DNA of 64,000 nucleotides from Vreelandella alkaliphila (lineage in GTDB: Bacteria; Pseudomonadota; Gammaproteobacteria; Pseudomonadales; Halomonadaceae): positions 1 through 64,000 of the forward strand of contig NZ_JABASV010000012.1 of assembly GCF_016107625.1 (NCBI RefSeq), given 5' to 3'. The translations under genes and the position numbers were made by a program. The notes under the pieces are model-generated. The model did not search any database. It was not told the DNA's origin and was given only the letters and a program-made list of their open reading frames with translations. How positions within the stretch are numbered: position 1 is the first letter of the stretch; each line of letters begins with the position of its first letter. Positions 60,189-64,000 of this stretch are shown piece by piece.

Positions 60189-61564
60189 TTTTTGAGCGTG
60201 CAGCGGGGCTATCTAACGCCGAAGGGCTGGCGGCTGAGAAAAGGGCTAACGAGACAGCTCATCGCAACCCGGCCCGCGCCAGGCTGATTCGTGGCATCGC
60301 CAATATCAGGGCGGCACTGCCCGATATAGATAGCTCGGACTACCTCTTTACTGAGCTTGAGCGCATCCACCATATGCGTAACAGCGCCCAAGCGTACCGC
60401 GACACCACAGGCAGCCTGGAAGCCCTCAAGGGCAAGGAAACTATCAGCGAGGCCGAATTACGCACCGGCCTGCAGGACATTTTCAGGGCGACCGCCATGG
60501 GCGTTGATCCTCGCCAGTTGGAAAAAGACGCCCTGACCATTAAGAGCCTGGCGGGCAAGCAAATGCTGGTTGAGCGCCTTGGTAAATCGCGAGAAACGGT
60601 AGACGCCTTGGTAGGCGATAACGCCGAGCGCATCACCACGCTGAGCAATCAAGTAAGTCGCGCCATAGACGGTGTTAAGCAGCGCTATGGCGGCAATTCT
60701 GGCGCATCGAAGGCGTTTTTTGCGTCGCTAGAAGACGCACCAGGCACGGTAAGTCGCCGCCCTCAGCAGACGATTAACGCTATGTACAGCCAGTGGCTAC
60801 GCGACCAGGCCTATGAAACCAGCACTGAATACCGAGAAAGCATAGAGGCCGCTGAGCGCATCGGGCTAGCGGTGATTGAACAGGCAAAGACGGCGAGCGG
60901 CTATAGCAAGCGTGATGGGGCCATTCTGGCGGCCAAGCATGTAGGCAGCGGCAAAGGCTTGCGCGGTGTCACCAGTCGCGCTAACTGGAGCGCAGGTCAG
61001 TATGACGCTGATATGGTCGAGCTTATGCAGGTGGTGGGTAAGACGCTACCCAAGGGTGCGCGCATCGAGATAGGCAGCAAGGCCGATGTAGAAAAGGCAA
61101 CCGGCTATCGCTATAGCACGGGGCGCGGGCGATCCTTTCAGACCGAAGGGCGCGAACCAGGTATCGGTAGCGTTAAAAAGACTTACATTTGCCTGTCGGG
61201 CAGTGTCGATAAGCGCGTACTGTTTCACGAGATGGGCCACGCGATTGAATCCGTCAATCCCGCCGTCAATTCCATGGTCAGCGTGTGGCTGAAAGCGCGC
61301 ATCGAAGGCAAGCAGCCTGACTCGCTGCGCCGCTTGACGGGTATACGCACCTACAAGAATAGAGAAATAGCGGTGAAGGACGGCTTTATCGACGCCTACG
61401 TGGGCAAGGTGTACGAGCCCATCCAGGGCATCCAGTGCAATGAAGTGCTGGCGATGGGCCTTGAACGCCTGGCCAATCCAATGGCCGCTGCACAGCTGGC
61501 CGCCCAAGACCCTGACCACCTGGCCTTGATTTTGGCCGCGCTAAAAGTGGAGTACCAGCCATGA
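60185..61564 (+). CDS. Late protein with HExxH metallopeptidase domain
   Basis: 459 residues. Helical N-terminal 300 residues, then HEMGH (about 350; zinc His pair with catalytic Glu) and NEVLAMGLERL (about 420), whose Glu may be the third ligand. The zincin-like fold at the end of a late-operon protein suggests virion maturation or entry. It resembles the minor head proteins that carry toxin or protease tips, though no Mu gpF motif was seen. Confidence 0.65.
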   Translation: MIFERAAGLSNAEGLAAEKRANETAHRNPARARLIRGIANIRAALPDIDSSDYLFTELERIHHMRNSAQAYRDTTGSLEALKGKETISEAELRTGLQDIFRATAMGVDPRQLEKDALTIKSLAGKQMLVERLGKSRETVDALVGDNAERITTLSNQVSRAIDGVKQRYGGNSGASKAFFASLEDAPGTVSRRPQQTINAMYSQWLRDQAYETSTEYRESIEAAERIGLAVIEQAKTASGYSKRDGAILAAKHVGSGKGLRGVTSRANWSAGQYDADMVELMQVVGKTLPKGARIEIGSKADVEKATGYRYSTGRGRSFQTEGREPGIGSVKKTYICLSGSVDKRVLFHEMGHAIESVNPAVNSMVSVWLKARIEGKQPDSLRRLTGIRTYKNREIAVKDGFIDAYVGKVYEPIQGIQCNEVLAMGLERLANPMAAAQLAAQDPDHLALILAALKVEYQP

Positions 61565-61878
61565 ATATCGTGCTAACCGTGCATCCTGGTAAACCTGATG
61601 CTTTCACGGTGGCGCTAGTGTCCGATGGCCCCGAAGGCGTGGCCAGTATTGGTGCCGATGACGATGGTTTTATAGGTGCCATCGCCGCCGCCTGTAGCTA
61701 CCTATCCGGCCTTGACGGCAAGACGGTCACGTTTGGCAGCAATGCCACCGTGGCCGACCTGGCTATCGTCATTGGCAAGTACCACAACGGCGATATTGAA
61801 GTCACGGCGGGCCGCCTTCCCCCTGCCCTGCTGGATGACCCGATGACCGACGACGAACAACAGAGTGACAACCAATGA
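61561..61878 (+). CDS. Small acidic late protein
   Basis: 105 residues, ATGA overlaps on both sides. Alternating strands and helices (VALVSDGPEGVASIGADDDG) and an acidic tail. Function unknown. Confidence 0.6.
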   Translation: MNIVLTVHPGKPDAFTVALVSDGPEGVASIGADDDGFIGAIAAACSYLSGLDGKTVTFGSNATVADLAIVIGKYHNGDIEVTAGRLPPALLDDPMTDDEQQSDNQ

Positions 61879-62735
61879 GCTTTCGCCCCGCTAACCAGCA
61901 TCGTCCAGCGACGGATCAACTGACCCAAGACTTTAACGCCATGATTGGCCAGCACCCTATGGCGTTTGACGTGGTGGTGTTTCCGGTAGCTGGTGAGAAA
62001 GAGGATGTAACCGCGCCCGCGATGGAGGACGTGGTGGGCAGCCTAGAAAGCGACGAGCGCCAGCTTTCCTATGGCGATCCGTTTATCACGCTGGCGCTAG
62101 AGCCGCAGCACAGCATTGAGGCCCATGGCATGCTCAGCAGTGGCATGGGCTACGGCGTAGAGCAAGACGGCGGTGACGCCTGGCGGCTGCTCATCCAGCA
62201 AGGCCCGGTGCCTAAGCGCTCGGTAGTGGCTTACGTGATGGATACTGGGCAAGGGTTGGCACTGCAAACGCTTTACGTGATGGGCGCTAAGTCGATTGGC
62301 CGCCGCGCGCCCGCAGGTTACGTGTACGAGCTAATCCCTTACCTGGGCGGCATGCAGCCGTTAAGCGCCCTGCCCAATACAGACCCTAGCGTAAGCGACA
62401 TTATCAACCAGTTGGATACCCTACTGTCGTTTGACGGCAAAGCCACGTCAATGGAGCCGGTGCTGCCCAGCGATGACAGCAAGATCGAAGCCCTAAAAGC
62501 CGATATTGATGGCCTGCGTTACACCTACCAATCAATCGAGGCGAAGACCACTCACGTCATTGAGCACGGACTAGATAGCATGTTTGTACAGACAGACGTG
62601 TGGATTATGGACGATGACGGAAAATTCTATCGCGACGTGGTAAGCGTTCAGGAAACCAGCCCCATGAAGCTGACGGTAACGACGGCCGTCCCCGCGAATA
62701 TCAAGGTGATCGTTAAAAAGGGGGAAAGCTTCTAA
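61875..62735 (+). CDS. Virion protein with C-terminal HGL-type beta domain
   Basis: 286 residues. The last 65 residues (HVIEHGLDSMFVQTDVWIMD, then MKLTVTTAVPANIKVIV) form a small beta domain related to that of the next protein. Similar domains sit in phage baseplate and fibre-linked proteins. The N-terminal two thirds are unassigned. A tail-tip or fibre-attachment role is inferred. Confidence 0.6.
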   Translation: MSFRPANQHRPATDQLTQDFNAMIGQHPMAFDVVVFPVAGEKEDVTAPAMEDVVGSLESDERQLSYGDPFITLALEPQHSIEAHGMLSSGMGYGVEQDGGDAWRLLIQQGPVPKRSVVAYVMDTGQGLALQTLYVMGAKSIGRRAPAGYVYELIPYLGGMQPLSALPNTDPSVSDIINQLDTLLSFDGKATSMEPVLPSDDSKIEALKADIDGLRYTYQSIEAKTTHVIEHGLDSMFVQTDVWIMDDDGKFYRDVVSVQETSPMKLTVTTAVPANIKVIVKKGESF

Positions 62736-62739
62736 AAAA

Positions 62740-62788
62740 TTACCTGGTAGGAAAAACTTTCTCACCTAAAGTTACATGATGTTACAAT
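62740..62788 (+). promoter_or_regulatory. Late-type promoter before the tail-fibre genes
   Basis: TACAAT (62783-62788) is preceded at the usual 8-bp distance by a degenerate half-site (AAAGTTA, ending at 62774) and 43 bp upstream by TTACCTGGTAGGAAA (62740-62754). Confidence 0.45.
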
Positions 62789-62817
62789 GCAGGAAAACCA
62801 GACCGTACAGGTAACGC

Positions 62818-63399
62818 ATGGCACTTTTACGCGACACGCTCACTGGCATTATCAGCGCTTTTAACCGCGCTCACTTGCTGCGTGAGCTGTCGTTGACGGT
62901 TGCTAGCTTTAACGGCAAGGCCGAGTTTCGACTTGCCGATCACCTCCCTGCAGGTGCGCACAGCGTTGTCGTAAGTAGCGTGTCTGTTAGCAATGATAAT
63001 GCTGATCTGCGTTGGCACATTGCCAGTGGATACCTTCATGCCTCGCTAAGCTCAAAAGGCCGGCACTACTCCCCGCAGCCATGGGATGCCTTGGCACGAC
63101 CTGTAACCCTATCGGTCGTTGCGGCGTATGTACCCCCACCGCTTGATGTTCCTGATCTTGATTTAGATGGCTTGCACCATTTCGGCGTTTCACTACCGGC
63201 CGAGCTTGAGCATGTAGTGAACCACGGCATGGGCAAGACGCGCTTTATCGAGCGCATTACGGACAACGAGGGTCGCGCCCAATTTGCAAGCGTGGAGGCG
63301 CTGGACGCCAACCATGTGCGCGTCACTCTGGTGGAAGCGTTGCCGGTGCGACTGGATATGATTTTTATGCCGGATAACGCCGGTCTAGGAGCAAGTTAA
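62818..63399 (+). CDS. Virion protein with HGM-type beta domain
   Basis: 193 residues. The C-terminal segment HVVNHGMGKTRFIERITDNE followed by HVRVTLVEALPVRLDMIFMP matches the end of the preceding protein, so the two are partial paralogues. The N-terminal part (LRELSLTVASFNGKAEFRLA) is beta-rich. Likely part of the baseplate-fibre connection. Confidence 0.6.
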   Translation: MALLRDTLTGIISAFNRAHLLRELSLTVASFNGKAEFRLADHLPAGAHSVVVSSVSVSNDNADLRWHIASGYLHASLSSKGRHYSPQPWDALARPVTLSVVAAYVPPPLDVPDLDLDGLHHFGVSLPAELEHVVNHGMGKTRFIERITDNEGRAQFASVEALDANHVRVTLVEALPVRLDMIFMPDNAGLGAS

Positions 63400-64000
63400 T
63401 GTCACGTTTTCCGCGCATGCACGGCATGACCTTGGCGGCTGGAGGATTTATTGAAAACCTCCGCGCTGAGCGGCTAACAGCAGACCCGACTGATTTAAGC
63501 GCTGGGCGAATTTGGTACAACGAAACAGAAAAGGCGCTCAAATTCACGTCGCTGGATTCGTCAGGAGGCATTGTTCTTCACGCGATTGCCGATGAAGCGC
63601 AGCTAGCCGCCCTGGCAGGCCGTTTGTCGTCAGTCGAGCAGACCTACGCTTCTACTGAGTTTGTGGAAGCCAAGATCGCGGCGTTAGGCGATGCGCTTGA
63701 GTATGTGGGCAGTGTAACGCCAGGCGTAGATGAAGCTAACGCCTTAGACCTCGCTGCTCTGGGCAACACCAGCACTGGCGCGTATTACAAGGCCGATCAA
63801 AAAGGCTATGTGCGCGTGGGTGCAGGCGATCCCTTCTTTGTTAACCGTAAAGATGGGCTGCTGTTCAATGGCGCTGGTGGTGTTGATGTTCAAGACAACA
63901 CCAACTCGGAGGTAGACGGCACTGACGACTACGTTCTGGTCACAGGTTCAACGGATACGGGCTTTACGGTTGATCTTGCGCCAGCGCTCAAAGCGCGTAT
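63399..64000 (+). CDS. Tail-fibre or tail-tip protein (3' truncated)
   Basis: At least 200 residues; it runs off the window. The ATG shares its A with the previous TAA. N-terminal motif AGRIWYNETEKALKFT is frequent in phage fibre and tail-tip proteins, followed by a coiled segment (LAALAGRLSSVEQTYASTEF) and beta-repeat-like sequence. Probably the adhesin or its base. Confidence 0.65.
   Translation, partial: MSRFPRMHGMTLAAGGFIENLRAERLTADPTDLSAGRIWYNETEKALKFTSLDSSGGIVLHAIADEAQLAALAGRLSSVEQTYASTEFVEAKIAALGDALEYVGSVTPGVDEANALDLAALGNTSTGAYYKADQKGYVRVGAGDPFFVNRKDGLLFNGAGGVDVQDNTNSEVDGTDDYVLVTGSTDTGFTVDLAPALKAR

Overview
The window looks like part of a temperate phage that is maintained as a low-copy plasmid (a phage-plasmid in the functional style of P1, but with different parts). 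It carries, side by side, virion and lysis genes (terminase, portal, prohead protease, holin, endolysin, tail-tip proteins), a phage immunity region, and a full plasmid kit: a Rep_3-type initiator with iterons, a ParA partition operon with a centromere-like repeat array, a toxin-antitoxin pair and a serine resolvase. Moderately GC-rich coding DNA and gammaproteobacterial-type families (RdgC, FtsK gamma, DarB-like and LydA-like proteins) suggest a gammaproteobacterial host, perhaps a marine or halophilic one. That host guess is weak. No integrase, insertion sequence, tRNA or CRISPR array was seen.

Layout. 0-5.1 kb: polyvalent anti-restriction proteins (DarA-N-like and DdrB-like). 5.2-7.4 kb: small accessory genes behind a promoter with a 27-bp palindrome. 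8.2-14.4 kb: a 2083-residue DarB-like methylase/helicase, followed by portal and prohead protease (14.4-17.6 kb). 18.1-19.7 kb: leftward parAB-like operon with about 15 copies of an 11-bp repeat. 19.8-25.6 kb: leftward recombination and nucleotide genes (SSB, MazG, Sak4-like ATPase, RecE-like nuclease). 25.7-26.9 kb: repressor and Cro-like switch. 26.9-31.5 kb: helicase, VRR-NUC nuclease and Toprim/VapE primase-helicase. 31.5-32.7 kb: no convincing protein, but dense inverted repeats that look like a large structured RNA on the minus strand. 32.8-41.5 kb: long leftward operon of small early genes headed by an unusual RdgC-FtsK gamma fusion. 41.9-42.6 kb: ATGTAACC repeat cluster. 42.6-46.8 kb: lysis cassette and small terminase candidate. 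46.9-51.6 kb: resolvase and small genes. 51.8-53.6 kb: large terminase. 53.6-55.8 kb: rep, iterons and toxin-antitoxin. 56.2-64 kb: late structural operons, running off the right edge.

Regulation. A 15-bp palindrome, consensus TTACYTKNNARGTAA, recurs at promoters across the window: in both promoters of the repressor/cro switch, in the spacer of the rdgC-like promoter, on the -10 of the darB-like promoter, and upstream of the lysis, terminase and structural operons. This implies one regulator, most simply the 26-kb repressor, acting at many dispersed operators as P1 C1 does. Several late promoters share an exact arrangement (site, 8 bp, TACAAT). The repressor has lost the Ser and Lys of its S24 peptidase domain, so induction is unlikely to use self-cleavage.

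Protein identities come from reading motifs by eye. No database search, folding program or alignment was run.
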